A DNA stretch of 64,000 nucleotides from an uncultured Sphingobacteriaceae bacterium (lineage in GTDB: Bacteria > Bacteroidota > Bacteroidia > Sphingobacteriales > Sphingobacteriaceae), in assembly GCA_946480915.1 (NCBI GenBank), contig CAMLLO010000021.1, forward strand, positions 13,309 through 77,308, in the 5' to 3' direction. The stretch's first letter is position 1; each line of letters starts with the position of its first letter. The notes under the pieces were generated by a model. That model was given only the letters and a program-made list of their open reading frames with translations. It had not been told where the DNA came from and searched no databases. A program made the translations under genes and the position numbers. Of the stretch, positions 25,663-36,803 are shown piece by piece.

Positions 25663-25693
25663 CAAATCTAATGCTTTGTCCTATCACTGACAA
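25663..25693 (-). promoter_or_regulatory. Predicted promoter of trxB
   Basis: On the minus strand TTG (25693-25691), a 20-bp spacer and TAGATTTG (25670-25663). The inferred leader is about 15 nt, which supports the ATG at 25642 as the start. Confidence 0.6.
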
Positions 25694-25719
25694 CACACAT
25701 TTATCAGTATAAATTCAAT

Positions 25720-26277
25720 TTAACGCAGAGCGGATCGATCGACCCCGTTAATGTCTAATCCGAATAAGCACGATTTATTTAGATTAGCCTGAACTTGCCA
25801 ATAATTGCTGCCGCCGTTTAACACGAAGACTGCGCCTTTTAGCCAGTTTGGTGTTTCTTTAGGTGAAGGCTTGTAATGGGCTTTCAGCAGAAAACTTATG
25901 TAAACAACTTTTTCTCCTGCTGAAGTATAATATCCAAAATATTGTCTCACGAAAGACTTTAAACTTTCATGAACGACGGGCCCATCCTCTCCACCTTGAT
26001 TTTTCTGCAAAGTATTTACAGATCTTATATCCCTCAGCAGAACCAATTCTGCAGATTCAATTTCTTTTTCTGTAGGTGTAAATCTTTTTTCTGCAACGTC
26101 ATCAGACAAAAAAGGGAAAGCGAAATCTTTAGAAAATATAACGCCTTCAAAATCCGAGCCTTTTACATAAGTTAAAAAAGAAGAGCGTTTTTCTGTGAAT
26201 GAAACTTTTTGAGCCCGGCCCTCAAAAAACGTCACGAATAAAAGTAATCCCGCACAGCATATCCATCTCATACGCAA
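25720..26277 (-). CDS. Hypothetical secreted protein
   Basis: 185 residues. A signal peptide with cleavage near EGRAQ (about residue 22) suggests export to the periplasm. The mature part is mixed alpha/beta with KVVYISFLLKAHYKPSPKETPNWLKGAVFVLNGGSNYWQVQANL, rich in aromatic residues. I do not recognise a domain. It stands alone between trxB and the carboxylase gene, on the same strand as both. Confidence 0.65.
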   Translation of the reverse strand: MRMRWICCAGLLLFVTFFEGRAQKVSFTEKRSSFLTYVKGSDFEGVIFSKDFAFPFLSDDVAEKRFTPTEKEIESAELVLLRDIRSVNTLQKNQGGEDGPVVHESLKSFVRQYFGYYTSAGEKVVYISFLLKAHYKPSPKETPNWLKGAVFVLNGGSNYWQVQANLNKSCLFGLDINGVDRSALR

Positions 26278-26315
26278 AAAAACGAAGCATAATCTAAAAA
26301 AGTATTTGAGCTAAA

Positions 26316-27944
26316 TTATGTCTGAATCACTCCTACATTAAAACGCCTGGTGATAGGCGCCTGGTTGGCAGCTTCAATTCCCATAGAAACCACTTTTCTT
26401 GTTTCAAGAGGATCGATAATTCCGTCAACCCATAGTCTCGCTGCTGCGTAATATGGCGTTGTTTGCGCATTATATTTATCCGTTATGCCTTTTAATAATT
26501 CAGCTTCCTTTTCAGGAGTAATAATTTCGCCTCTCGCTTTTAGAGCCGATTCTTGAATTTGCAATAAAGTTTTTGCTGCCTGAGAACCACCCATCACCGC
26601 AATTTTAGCAGATGGCCATGCAAAAATCAGTCTCGGGTCATACGCTTTACCACACATAGCATAATTTCCGGCACCGTACGAATTTCCTATTATGATGGTA
26701 AACTTAGGTACGACCGAATTGGCGACTACATTCACCATTTTCGCTCCATCCTTAATGATTCCACCTTGTTCAGAACGACTTCCCACCATAAACCCGGTAA
26801 CATCTTGTAAAAATACCAGGGGAATTTTCTTTTGATTGCAATTCATGATGAAGCGACTTGCTTTATCCGCAGAATCCGAATAGATAACGCCACCAAACTG
26901 CATTTCTCCTTTTCCGGATTTTATAACTTTTCGTTGATTAGCCACAATTCCAACTGCCCAACCCTCAATCCGACCTAGTCCGCAGATTATGCTTTGACCA
27001 TAAAGCTGCTTATATTCTTCAAAATCAGAATTATCTACAATGCGATGAATAATCTCCAGCATATCGTAAGGCTTTTCGCGATTTTCGGGGAGCAAACCGT
27101 AAATTTCTTCTGTTTTTTTTGCTGGCGCAGATGCTTGAGTTCTGTCGAAACCGGCATTTAAAGGCGCGCCGAGCTTACTTATAATGTTTTTTATGGAATC
27201 CAGACAAACGCGATCGTTGGGATGTTTGTAATCTGTTACGCCAGAAATCTCGCAATGCGTACTTGCACCGCCCAGAGTTTCGTTATCAACATCTTCCCCA
27301 ATAGCCGACTTAACCAAGTAGCTTCCTGCAAGGAAAACTGAGCCTGTTCCATCCACAATCATAGCTTCATCGCTCATTATAGGTAAATAAGCTCCTCCAG
27401 CCACGCAAGAACCCATGATAGCCGATATCTGGACAATACCTTCGCTGCTCATTATTGCGTTATTTCTGAATATTCTGCCAAAGTGCTCTTTATCAGGAAA
27501 AATTTCATCCTGTAAAGGCAAAAACACTCCGGCCGAGTCGACTAAATAAATAATGGGTAATCGATTCTCTATAGCAATCTCCTGTGCGCGGAGATTTTTT
27601 TTTGCTGTTATCGGAAACCAGGCTCCTGCTTTAACAGTGGCATCGTTTGCTACGACAACACATTGCCGGCCGGAAACATACCCGATTCCAGTTATTACCC
27701 CACCTGATGGGCATCCACCATATTCCAGGTACATTCCATCGCCGGCCAGTGCACCTATTTCTAACCATGGACGATCCTCGTCAATAAGATAAGAAACTCT
27801 TTCTCGCGCTAAAAGCTTCCCTTTCTCTTTTTGTTTGGCTGCGGCTTTTTCCCCGCCTCCAGAATAAATAGTTTTAAGGCGATCCTTAAGTTCAAAAAGA
27901 TGGTGCTTGTTAATTTCCTCGTTTCTGTTAAATCCTATATCCAT
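26316..27944 (-). CDS. Acyl-CoA carboxylase beta subunit, methylcrotonyl-CoA carboxylase-like
   Basis: 542 residues, the biotin-dependent carboxyltransferase. Features: KLLARERVSYLIDEDRPWLEIGALAG, the acyl-CoA site GSCVAGGAYLPIMSDEAMIV and the biotin/CoA oxyanion region FLQDVTGFMVGSRSEQGGIIKDGAKMV with IIGNSYGAGNYAMCG. The block AWPSAKIAVMGGSQAAKTLL and full length fit the methylcrotonyl-CoA carboxylase beta branch rather than propionyl-CoA carboxylase. The biotinylated alpha subunit is not adjacent. A role in leucine breakdown is an inference from the family. Confidence 0.87.
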   Translation of the reverse strand: MDIGFNRNEEINKHHLFELKDRLKTIYSGGGEKAAAKQKEKGKLLARERVSYLIDEDRPWLEIGALAGDGMYLEYGGCPSGGVITGIGYVSGRQCVVVANDATVKAGAWFPITAKKNLRAQEIAIENRLPIIYLVDSAGVFLPLQDEIFPDKEHFGRIFRNNAIMSSEGIVQISAIMGSCVAGGAYLPIMSDEAMIVDGTGSVFLAGSYLVKSAIGEDVDNETLGGASTHCEISGVTDYKHPNDRVCLDSIKNIISKLGAPLNAGFDRTQASAPAKKTEEIYGLLPENREKPYDMLEIIHRIVDNSDFEEYKQLYGQSIICGLGRIEGWAVGIVANQRKVIKSGKGEMQFGGVIYSDSADKASRFIMNCNQKKIPLVFLQDVTGFMVGSRSEQGGIIKDGAKMVNVVANSVVPKFTIIIGNSYGAGNYAMCGKAYDPRLIFAWPSAKIAVMGGSQAAKTLLQIQESALKARGEIITPEKEAELLKGITDKYNAQTTPYYAAARLWVDGIIDPLETRKVVSMGIEAANQAPITRRFNVGVIQT

Positions 27945-28002
27945 AGAGGAGTGTTTGATAGCTTAAAGTAACATAAATATCCATTAAAACGATATTTCAG
28001 TT

Positions 28003-29166
28003 TCAAAAACTTTTAATTATCACCCCTGCGATTGCAGCAATTAAAATAATATAAGGTTCCTGTACTTTCTTAAGATAAATTAGCGTCAGCACTGTTATAA
28101 CTGCAATTAACGTAGTAGGAATATCAATAATTGAACGCAAACCTATAACGATAACAGCCCCAACCAAAGCACCTATAACAGCGGCTGTTATACCATCTAC
28201 AAATGCCTTTATACTTTCGTTCCTGGCAATCTTTTTAAAAGACGGTGCAAGGGCGACAGTAAAAACATAGCAAGGCAAAAACGTAGCTGCGGCAGCGACA
28301 GCTGCACCGGGGAAGCCCGCGACAAGATAACCAATGAATCCAACAGTAATCACTACGGGCCCCGGTGTTATCATGGCCACCGCGACAGCATCAAGAAATT
28401 GGTTCTCTGTTAGCCAATAAAATTGCTCCACTACACCACTATGTAGAAATGGCACAATTGCAAGTCCGCTTCCAAACACAAAGGCGCCGGCTTTGGTAAA
28501 AAACAGGGCGATATCTTTTAATGACCCTGGATCATATCGCCAAAAACTAATGCCCGTTAAAAACACTGATGAAATTGCCTGTCGGTTTTTGATCCACTGA
28601 GGTGGAGCTTTAATGAACATATAAATCAGCCCCGCAGCTACAAACAGTAATACTTCCTCTCTCCGGGTGATAATGGTAACCACTATTCCCATTACATAAA
28701 AAAGCCAAAGGAGCAATTTCGATTTCACGGCCTGTATTTCAAACTTGCTGATTGATTTCAATGTAAGCTTATAGGCGCTCATACCAATAATTCCGATTAC
28801 AGAGGCTCCAACTCCATAAAACACAGATTGCATTAGCGGAATACCACTGTATAGCTTATAAAATATGCCAAGCAAAACAACCATTATGAATGATGGAAGC
28901 ACGAATGCGACACCAGCAAGTGTTGCCCCTAATAGGCCGTAATGAACATAGCCCATGTAAATACCTAACTGGGCCGCAAGCGGACCCGGCGCCAGCTGAG
29001 CGAGTGCCAGCCCTTCTTTGTATTCTTCATCGGTGATCCATCGTTTTCTTTCTACCAAATCCCGATGCATATACCCCACCAACGCCACTGGACCGCCGAA
29101 GCCCCATGTGCCCAGCTTAAGAAAGTAAAGTATTAAATCTTTTAGTGAGTATCGTTTAGCGTCCAT
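28003..29166 (-). CDS. chrA: Chromate transporter, ChrA family
   Basis: 387 residues with two homologous halves and about ten membrane helices. The first half has FLKLGTWGFGGPVALVGYMHRDLVERKRWIT and LALAQLAPGPLAAQLGIYMGY. The second repeats FFTKAGAFVFGSGLAIVPFLHSGVV and LDAVAVAMITPGPVVITVGFIGYLVAG. These FGG/PGP motifs define the CHR family, which exports chromate or takes part in sulfate-like anion transport. No resistance genes adjoin, so the physiological substrate is open. Confidence 0.9.
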   Translation of the reverse strand: MDAKRYSLKDLILYFLKLGTWGFGGPVALVGYMHRDLVERKRWITDEEYKEGLALAQLAPGPLAAQLGIYMGYVHYGLLGATLAGVAFVLPSFIMVVLLGIFYKLYSGIPLMQSVFYGVGASVIGIIGMSAYKLTLKSISKFEIQAVKSKLLLWLFYVMGIVVTIITRREEVLLFVAAGLIYMFIKAPPQWIKNRQAISSVFLTGISFWRYDPGSLKDIALFFTKAGAFVFGSGLAIVPFLHSGVVEQFYWLTENQFLDAVAVAMITPGPVVITVGFIGYLVAGFPGAAVAAAATFLPCYVFTVALAPSFKKIARNESIKAFVDGITAAVIGALVGAVIVIGLRSIIDIPTTLIAVITVLTLIYLKKVQEPYIILIAAIAGVIIKSF

Positions 29167-29249
29167 GAAATTTCTGTATTTGCTTCATAAAATGTCAGGC
29201 TTAGGCAAAGCCGCAAATAGTTGATGATAAGTAAAATCTCGTTCTTTTT

Positions 29250-29278
29250 TTAAGGAGGCTCATTATCGGCCTCCTTAA
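29250..29278. terminator. Hairpin between the TonB receptor and chrA
   Basis: TTAAGGAGGC (29250-29259) pairs with GCCTCCTTAA (29269-29278) around a 9-nt loop. T-runs and A-runs flank it, but no T-run follows the stem directly on either strand, so termination is likely but not certain. Confidence 0.5.
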
Positions 29279-29314
29279 TTGAAAAAAACGGACAATGATC
29301 AAAAAGGGATGCTA

Positions 29315-32239
29315 TCATTTTTGTAATAATCCTTCAAACGTAAGAGCAACATAATACAGCCCTCCGATTGTTGGGCCACCGGCATATTGAATATATGTTT
29401 TGTTTAAGACATTCGTGCCACCAATCTTAATAGTCGACTTAGAAGGAACAATTTTATAAGATACCTGGGCGTCAAATGTGCTGTATGCTGGTACAGCTCC
29501 GCTTACAAGCGGACTTTCCCAATTAAATCTATCTTGCCACCTCCAAACAAGGTTAAAACCCAGATCTTTGATAATTTCACGATTTCCAAAAGAAAGGTTA
29601 GTAGCCCAGGCAGGTGTGTTAAACCCGGTTACAAACACATCTTTCTGCTTGTTTTCGCTTATAGCATTATAGTTTACGTTCCCGTTAAGGGTGTATTTTT
29701 TATAAAAATTATAGGTCAGTCCCAGCGAAGAACCATAGTTATTGTAGGTGTTTTTGGCGTTTGTATATACCCTGTACCTTGTTTGTTGTGATCTGTTTGA
29801 AGCTAACATAGCGACAACGGCTTCATCGGTTCCGACCGAAATTGTATTGGCTTTTGGAACCGATACTTCCACTTGTCCAAGAAAGCCATCATATTCATTG
29901 CCATAAGCATCAATATCAATAACCAGTTTATTATTCAACAATACACTTTTATAACCTATTTCAAATGAGTTGATTCGTTCTGGTCTGGTAGGTAAAAGAC
30001 TGGTAATTTCCAATAAGGCCCTATTTTTTAAGGCTGCATCAGTACTACTTAGACCGGCGGCAACATCTTTATTTACACCAGCATTAAAGGTATTAACAGA
30101 GTTAAGCGTGTAAGAATTATCCAGATATCCAAGGCCCTTGTTTATATATGCTAAACCACCTACCCTTCTTATATTTCCATTGTTCACGAAAGAAACTGCT
30201 TCAAATAAAGCAGGAAAGCGGAAGCCGTTTTGAATAGAAGCCCGGAAATTATGTTTCTGTGCAAGAGTATAAACGGCAGCAACTCTAGGATTAATTTTAG
30301 GAACAAATTCAGGGTTGTAATCCAAACGCACTGAACCAAATAACTTTAAGCGATCCTGCAATAAGGATTTAGTAACCTGGGTAAAACCCCCGAACTTTTT
30401 ATAATATACATTATTACCAAAGCTTCCATCAGCAATGGGTTTATTTCTTTCAGATGCTGGTCTTGAAAAATCCACGAAATTATTTCCGTCAGGAACTACC
30501 TCATAAATTCTTGCGTCAGCTCCAAGCAACAAGCCAAAAGATTTTACTTTATTAGAAAGATCTAATTGCGCATCGGCATGGTATGTATGGCTTATCTGCT
30601 TTAATGCCGATCCGCCCGTTTCCGGAGCGTCACCTCCAACCACTAATCGGTGATCCCAGTTGTTAATGCTTCGAATGGTCTTTAACAATGAATTAAACTC
30701 TGGAGTGCCTGGTTCTACCCTACTTGCATCGGCTGCTATTCTCGCATTTCTTAAAGCTTGGGCTAGAGGAACGCCCTCATTAATATCTGTCTGAAGCGAA
30801 GATTTAAACTTAGCACCCCAGGTCGCATTGGTTCCGCCACTTGTAATGTCAAGATTATCTACCGTGGGTTTTAGATTATAGGAATCACCGGTATTCTCAA
30901 GAGAAATATATGAACGAACGAAATAATTTGCTCCTTTCAGTTCTAATTTGTGATTTTGAACTACGACGTTATCAAGCTGAATTTTATTACCCCGTTGAAA
31001 TACTCCGTCCATCTTACCGATTCGATAGCCGTAAGACAATTCAGCTTTTTCAGTCAAGCGATAATGCAGGCCCATATCAACTTTCAAATTATCAACTATT
31101 GGGTTAATCACATCTTTTTCCCAATAACCGGTACGTCTGACAATGATACTTTGATTGCCTGTTTTCCCTAGAATTCCTGCTAAGCCACTGATAGTTACAG
31201 CGTTGCTTCCTCCATCATCACCATATTTATTCCATGCATCATAAGCTGGATTATTTTCGGCACCCGCCAGATCAGGAAACAACGGATTTGCGGTATTGAG
31301 ATTATTTGGATTTTGATCGAGCCTGGTATCAGACAGCCAATCAGTTCCCCGCATATAACTTCCGTTGATTTTAAAAGCCCATTTATTATTAAACGCTCTT
31401 GCATATCTTACAGCTGTCTCGGTAAGATTACCCAGTTCCCTGCCCGTGCCCCCAAGATGATTTAAACCGTTTTTAGTGTATACGCTTAAACCTTGATACA
31501 GGAAAGGACTTTTCGTTAAAAGATTGGCCATTCCATTTATAGCGTTCATCCCGTACAGTGCCGATGCAGCACCGGGGGTAATTTCAACACTGGCAATATC
31601 TAATTCGGTTGGACCTATAGCATTTCCGAGCGGAACGCCCAAAGTTGCTGCCTGCATATCAATGCCATCCACAAGCTGCATAAAACGAAAGTTATTGGGG
31701 ATATTGAATCCTCGGGTATTGGGCACTTTAAATGTCAAACTGGAAGTGGTCATTTGTACTCCCTTAACATTTTCCAGAGCATCGTAAAAGGATGGCGCAG
31801 GACTCTCTCGTATTGCCCTTATATCTAATTTTTCGATAGCTACCGGTGATTTAAGAATGCTTTCTGATACTCTGGAAGCTGTAACAACGACTTCTCTTCC
31901 TAAAATAGTTTGAGTGACGAGAGAAATATTAAGTTTTGATTCAGGCCCTTTCACTTCAAATTCCTGAGGCTCAAATCCGATACTCGTAAATATTAAGGTA
32001 AAGGGATATCTGGCTCGGGTTTGTAGCTTAAAATTGCCTTGTGAATCGGTCGCTGTTCCGAAAACTGTTCCCTTCACTGTTACATTTACTCCAAGTAAAG
32101 GAAGTTTAGAATCCTGCTGGACGATAGTTCCGGAAACAATAATAAAATTATTTCCTTGTGCGTGAGACTGCAAATACAATAGTGGCAGTAATAGCAGTAA
32201 ATTGAATGAAATGCGATTTAATAATGTATAAAAATTCAT
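29315..32239 (-). CDS. TonB-dependent outer-membrane receptor with carboxypeptidase-like N-terminal domain
   Basis: 974 residues. Signal peptide to about residue 28 (LLLLPLLYLQSHAQ). Residues 30-115 are the CarboxypepD_reg-like domain (VSGTIVQQDSKLPLLGVNVTVKG, FGTATDSQGNFKL). The plug (about 118-240) starts REVVVTASRVSES and contains VQMTTSSL and LYGMNAINGMANLL. The remainder is a 22-strand barrel ending YYVALTFEGLLQK. No SusD partner, FecR or sigma gene is adjacent, so it is a stand-alone receptor. The substrate cannot be read from sequence. Confidence 0.92.
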   Translation of the reverse strand: MNFYTLLNRISFNLLLLLPLLYLQSHAQGNNFIIVSGTIVQQDSKLPLLGVNVTVKGTVFGTATDSQGNFKLQTRARYPFTLIFTSIGFEPQEFEVKGPESKLNISLVTQTILGREVVVTASRVSESILKSPVAIEKLDIRAIRESPAPSFYDALENVKGVQMTTSSLTFKVPNTRGFNIPNNFRFMQLVDGIDMQAATLGVPLGNAIGPTELDIASVEITPGAASALYGMNAINGMANLLTKSPFLYQGLSVYTKNGLNHLGGTGRELGNLTETAVRYARAFNNKWAFKINGSYMRGTDWLSDTRLDQNPNNLNTANPLFPDLAGAENNPAYDAWNKYGDDGGSNAVTISGLAGILGKTGNQSIIVRRTGYWEKDVINPIVDNLKVDMGLHYRLTEKAELSYGYRIGKMDGVFQRGNKIQLDNVVVQNHKLELKGANYFVRSYISLENTGDSYNLKPTVDNLDITSGGTNATWGAKFKSSLQTDINEGVPLAQALRNARIAADASRVEPGTPEFNSLLKTIRSINNWDHRLVVGGDAPETGGSALKQISHTYHADAQLDLSNKVKSFGLLLGADARIYEVVPDGNNFVDFSRPASERNKPIADGSFGNNVYYKKFGGFTQVTKSLLQDRLKLFGSVRLDYNPEFVPKINPRVAAVYTLAQKHNFRASIQNGFRFPALFEAVSFVNNGNIRRVGGLAYINKGLGYLDNSYTLNSVNTFNAGVNKDVAAGLSSTDAALKNRALLEITSLLPTRPERINSFEIGYKSVLLNNKLVIDIDAYGNEYDGFLGQVEVSVPKANTISVGTDEAVVAMLASNRSQQTRYRVYTNAKNTYNNYGSSLGLTYNFYKKYTLNGNVNYNAISENKQKDVFVTGFNTPAWATNLSFGNREIIKDLGFNLVWRWQDRFNWESPLVSGAVPAYSTFDAQVSYKIVPSKSTIKIGGTNVLNKTYIQYAGGPTIGGLYYVALTFEGLLQK

Positions 32240-32426
32240 ATTTTTTTTAAATGTTTTTTCGAATGATTAATTGCTGTCTTCTGTTTCACAACAATAATTA
32301 CCTATCCAAAAATTAAAAAAAAAGTCTACTATAACCATATAATCTATAGAATTAGTAGGCTAAATAACGGGATTATTTTAAACTGCGCAATATTTTTTTG
32401 AGAAAAATTAAAACCTCAGTTTAAAA

Positions 32427-33146
32427 TTAAGACAAGTTACTTATTATCAAGGCGATAAATACAGCAATTCCGAAACTCAAAAAGGTACCAATTAAAATAT
32501 ATTCGGTAAGTTTTAAATCGTTTCCTTCTTTCAAATCTCCAAATCTGAAAATCGATTTTGCGGCAATTAAAAAACCAACGGCCTCAAAATGATTTGTAAG
32601 GATAAAAGCAAAAACCAATAGACGCTCCATAATACCAATGTATTTTCCTGCACTTTGCAAGGATATTTCGTCATTATTAGTATTGAGATGAACGTTGTTG
32701 GGTGTCCATTTGGTAATCAATACTTTGATGATTATTGAAGCGGGAAACGTCAGGAACAAAATTGCAGCCGATGTGGCTAAAAAAAGGGGCTTATTAAAAA
32801 AACTAAAGTCAAGCAATGGTTTGGCGGCGAAATACCAAACAAGTATTATTGAAATAAAATGTAATAGTTGATCTGCAAAAAACCAAACTCGTTTGGTACT
32901 GCGGTGTTGAAAAATTAGTTTAATGGCGTCTATTAATCCATGAGTAAGCGTTAAAACTAATACTACAGGCCAAAGATCTACATTCCAGACCATTAAAAAC
33001 AGTAATATTCCATGGATCAGAATATGGAGGTATAATTTGGGAGAACGTAACTTTCTAAGTTCCTTTTCTTTTACCCAGTTATCAGACTGAAAAAAGAAAT
33101 CGCCAAGTAAGTGGGCTATCAGAAGTTTAAGGAGAAGAATATCCAT
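32427..33146 (-). CDS. DUF3307 membrane protein
   Basis: 239 residues with about six membrane helices. The N-terminus LLLKLLIAHLLGDFFFQSDNWVKEK and the HILIHGILLFLMVW and LTHGLIDAIKLIF segments, with polar His and Asp residues inside hydrophobic stretches, match DUF3307. Its start touches the satD stop (shared base 33146), so the two are one operon. In other bacteria SatD and DUF3307 genes are often adjacent, but no biochemical role is known. Confidence 0.82.
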   Translation of the reverse strand: MDILLLKLLIAHLLGDFFFQSDNWVKEKELRKLRSPKLYLHILIHGILLFLMVWNVDLWPVVLVLTLTHGLIDAIKLIFQHRSTKRVWFFADQLLHFISIILVWYFAAKPLLDFSFFNKPLFLATSAAILFLTFPASIIIKVLITKWTPNNVHLNTNNDEISLQSAGKYIGIMERLLVFAFILTNHFEAVGFLIAAKSIFRFGDLKEGNDLKLTEYILIGTFLSFGIAVFIALIISNLS

Positions 33147-33757
33147 CAGGTTCTTATTAAGCTGCTTATTTTTTTTCTGTACAAAGCATTAAGTTCCATG
33201 ATATCAGCAAAACGAGCTCTTTTTAAAGCTTCACTTACTGTGGATTGAGATTTACCCGTCAGTTCAGCGAGATCGTTTTGTGAGACCCCCCTATTCTCAA
33301 TCGACAATTTTACCATCTCTGCAGAGATGGGACTCCAGCCATCCATTGCTATTAAAGCCAGGCGTATAGAGATGTTCATTTCATAATCGAATTCCAGCCA
33401 GGGGCTCTTAACGGCCAGAGTGGAACGTTCTTCTTTTAATTCATCCAGTTTTTCTCCGGAGTAAATAAATGCCTCGCCATTTGATTCTGTGATCTTTTTT
33501 GAAGAGAATTCTTTTTCGCCTATGCCTATCGCAATTCGAACATCGAGATTTTTTATGGTTCTTATGGCGGCTTTTACATAAATCGCCTTTAATAAGGCGT
33601 CTTCGGCAGTCGATTGCATCTGGAAACTATCTCCACGAAAAACTTCCCAGCTGTTGTCTTCAGTGATTAGTGTTAAGGCTTTTTTCAATACAGATAACCA
33701 GGTTTTCGCTGATGAATCCCGCGAATTGATAATATCACCTGTTAATATCGCTACCAT
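33146..33757 (-). CDS. SatD-family protein with C-terminal helix-turn-helix
   Basis: 203 residues from ATG 33757 (MVAILTGDIINSRDSS). The frame is open upstream, but there it only translates the palindromic operators. The N-terminal two thirds match the SatD family (WEVFRGDSFQMQ, VRIAIGIGEKEF), named after a streptococcal acid-tolerance locus. The C-terminus carries a winged or simple HTH (VSQNDLAELTGKSQSTVSEALKRAR), so the protein can bind DNA and could control its own operon through the three palindromes in front of it. Confidence 0.82.
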   Translation of the reverse strand: MVAILTGDIINSRDSSAKTWLSVLKKALTLITEDNSWEVFRGDSFQMQSTAEDALLKAIYVKAAIRTIKNLDVRIAIGIGEKEFSSKKITESNGEAFIYSGEKLDELKEERSTLAVKSPWLEFDYEMNISIRLALIAMDGWSPISAEMVKLSIENRGVSQNDLAELTGKSQSTVSEALKRARFADIMELNALYRKKISSLIRT

Positions 33758-33768
33758 ATTAATGCAAT

Positions 33769-33843
33769 ATCGGTTAATTAACCGATAAATCAAAATATCG
33801 GTTAATTAACCGATAAATAGTAAATATCGGATAAGTAACCGAT
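33769..33843. promoter_or_regulatory. Three tandem 18-bp palindromic operators before satD
   Basis: ATCGGTTAATTAACCGAT occurs perfectly at 33769-33786 and 33797-33814, and with two mismatches at 33826-33843. The starts are spaced 28 and 29 bp apart. Together they fill the 87 bp between the guaB stop and the satD ATG. Perfect dyads repeated on roughly three DNA turns are typical of cooperative repressor binding. The HTH protein SatD encoded next to them is the natural candidate. Confidence 0.85.
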
Positions 33844-33844
33844 G

Positions 33845-35518
<1,674 letters not shown>

Positions 35519-35528
35519 TCAAGATGTA

Positions 35529-36803
35529 TTACTTCTTTCCGACTATCACCTTCTCGAGATCAGCGAAATCAAAATATTTAATGGCTAACTCTTGCAATTC
35601 TTCGGCAGTAATAGTTTTTACTACATCAACATATTGATTGTAATATTCGTAGGTTAATCCTGAAAAGAGAATATTTTTAAACTTATCGGCATGCGATAGC
35701 GCATTTTCAAGACTTCCAAGCAGCGATCCCATCATGTAATTACGAACAAGTTCTAACTCGCCTGGAGGGATTAACTCGGTTTGTAGCACTTTAATTTCCC
35801 GTTCAATTTCATTGATCGCTGAAGTGCAAACTTCGGCACCCACTTCAGAACCGATGACAAAATAACCGGCATTTTGCAAGGAAACTATTGCAGAACCTAT
35901 TCCGTAGGTATACCCTTTGTCTTCCCGGATGTTAGACATCAATCTTGAGCTAAAATATCCGCCCAGTACGGTGTTTAGAACCTGCAAGCCTGGAAAATCC
36001 GGATGATTTCTGTTAACCGAAAGCTTACCAAGACGAATAGCTGACTGTAATGCCTCGGGCCTTTCAAAATAATGTTCTGCCCCTTTTTTTCCTGCAAAAG
36101 AAAATATGTTAGGTTTTATTTCAGATCCCCGATCCCAGTCTGCACCAAAGTATTTATTTAGAAGACCAATTGAGTTATCGTCAATTTTCCCAGAGGCAAT
36201 AATTGTACAATTTTCAGGTTGATAAGCAGCCTCAAAATATTCAAGGAGCTGTGATCTATCCAGGTTATCATAATCAAAAACCTCTGTTTTGTAGCCGTAA
36301 ATAGTATCCCCGAAAAGGGTATTATTAAACAAACGCCGTCCCAAATAATCATTTTTCTCAAGACTCACCAGAAGCTTTTGCTTTTGGTTGGTTTTGAATG
36401 TTTGCAGTTCTGCTTCGGCAAAAACTGAATCTGTAACGATATCTTTTACCACGGGAATAGTGGCCTCAAGGTATTTAGTTAAAGTATATAGAACAACTGT
36501 AGAATAGTCGTAATTATAATCTACCTGTAAAAATGCTCCATAATAATCTATTCTTTCGGCAATCTGTTGGGCATTCAACTTACTGGTGCCTTCAACCAGC
36601 ATTGAATTTACAGTGTAAGCCTGCAAAGGCTTGGCTGAATTCCAGTTTACATTTTTAAACACCAGTTCGATGCGCACAAGTTCCTGATCGCCGCCGTTAA
36701 TAACGTAAACCTTTATGTTATTATCTAAAACAACTGTCTCTGCCTTAATTAAGTGAATATGTTCAACCTGTCTGAATGCGGGTGCTAAAGTTCTGTCGAT
36801 CAT
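35529..36803 (-). CDS. M16-family peptidase-like subunit lacking the zinc motif
   Basis: 424 residues with the M16 fold, but the HxxEH zinc site is missing: the matching region reads NSMLVEGTSKLNAQQIAERI. The C-terminal half keeps the Arg/Tyr pair that binds substrate (SSRLMSNIREDKGYTYGIGS). This is the pattern of the regulatory or alpha subunit of heterodimeric M16B proteases, paired with the active subunit encoded directly upstream. No signal peptide is seen. The genes abut with no gap. Confidence 0.88.
   Translation of the reverse strand: MIDRTLAPAFRQVEHIHLIKAETVVLDNNIKVYVINGGDQELVRIELVFKNVNWNSAKPLQAYTVNSMLVEGTSKLNAQQIAERIDYYGAFLQVDYNYDYSTVVLYTLTKYLEATIPVVKDIVTDSVFAEAELQTFKTNQKQKLLVSLEKNDYLGRRLFNNTLFGDTIYGYKTEVFDYDNLDRSQLLEYFEAAYQPENCTIIASGKIDDNSIGLLNKYFGADWDRGSEIKPNIFSFAGKKGAEHYFERPEALQSAIRLGKLSVNRNHPDFPGLQVLNTVLGGYFSSRLMSNIREDKGYTYGIGSAIVSLQNAGYFVIGSEVGAEVCTSAINEIEREIKVLQTELIPPGELELVRNYMMGSLLGSLENALSHADKFKNILFSGLTYEYYNQYVDVVKTITAEELQELAIKYFDFADLEKVIVGKK

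Noticed and set aside
25643..25696. 18-residue N-terminal extension of thioredoxin reductase
   Set aside because: The promoter elements at 25663-25693 lie in this stretch, and the family starts close to the FAD motif.
33758..33793. 12-residue extension of SatD
   Set aside because: It only translates the first palindromic operator; the SatD family starts at MVAILTGDIINS.
33769..33843. CRISPR-like reading of the three repeats before satD
   Set aside because: Only three copies with 10-11 bp spacers, each copy itself a perfect or near-perfect dyad, and no cas genes. They fit operators, not a CRISPR array.
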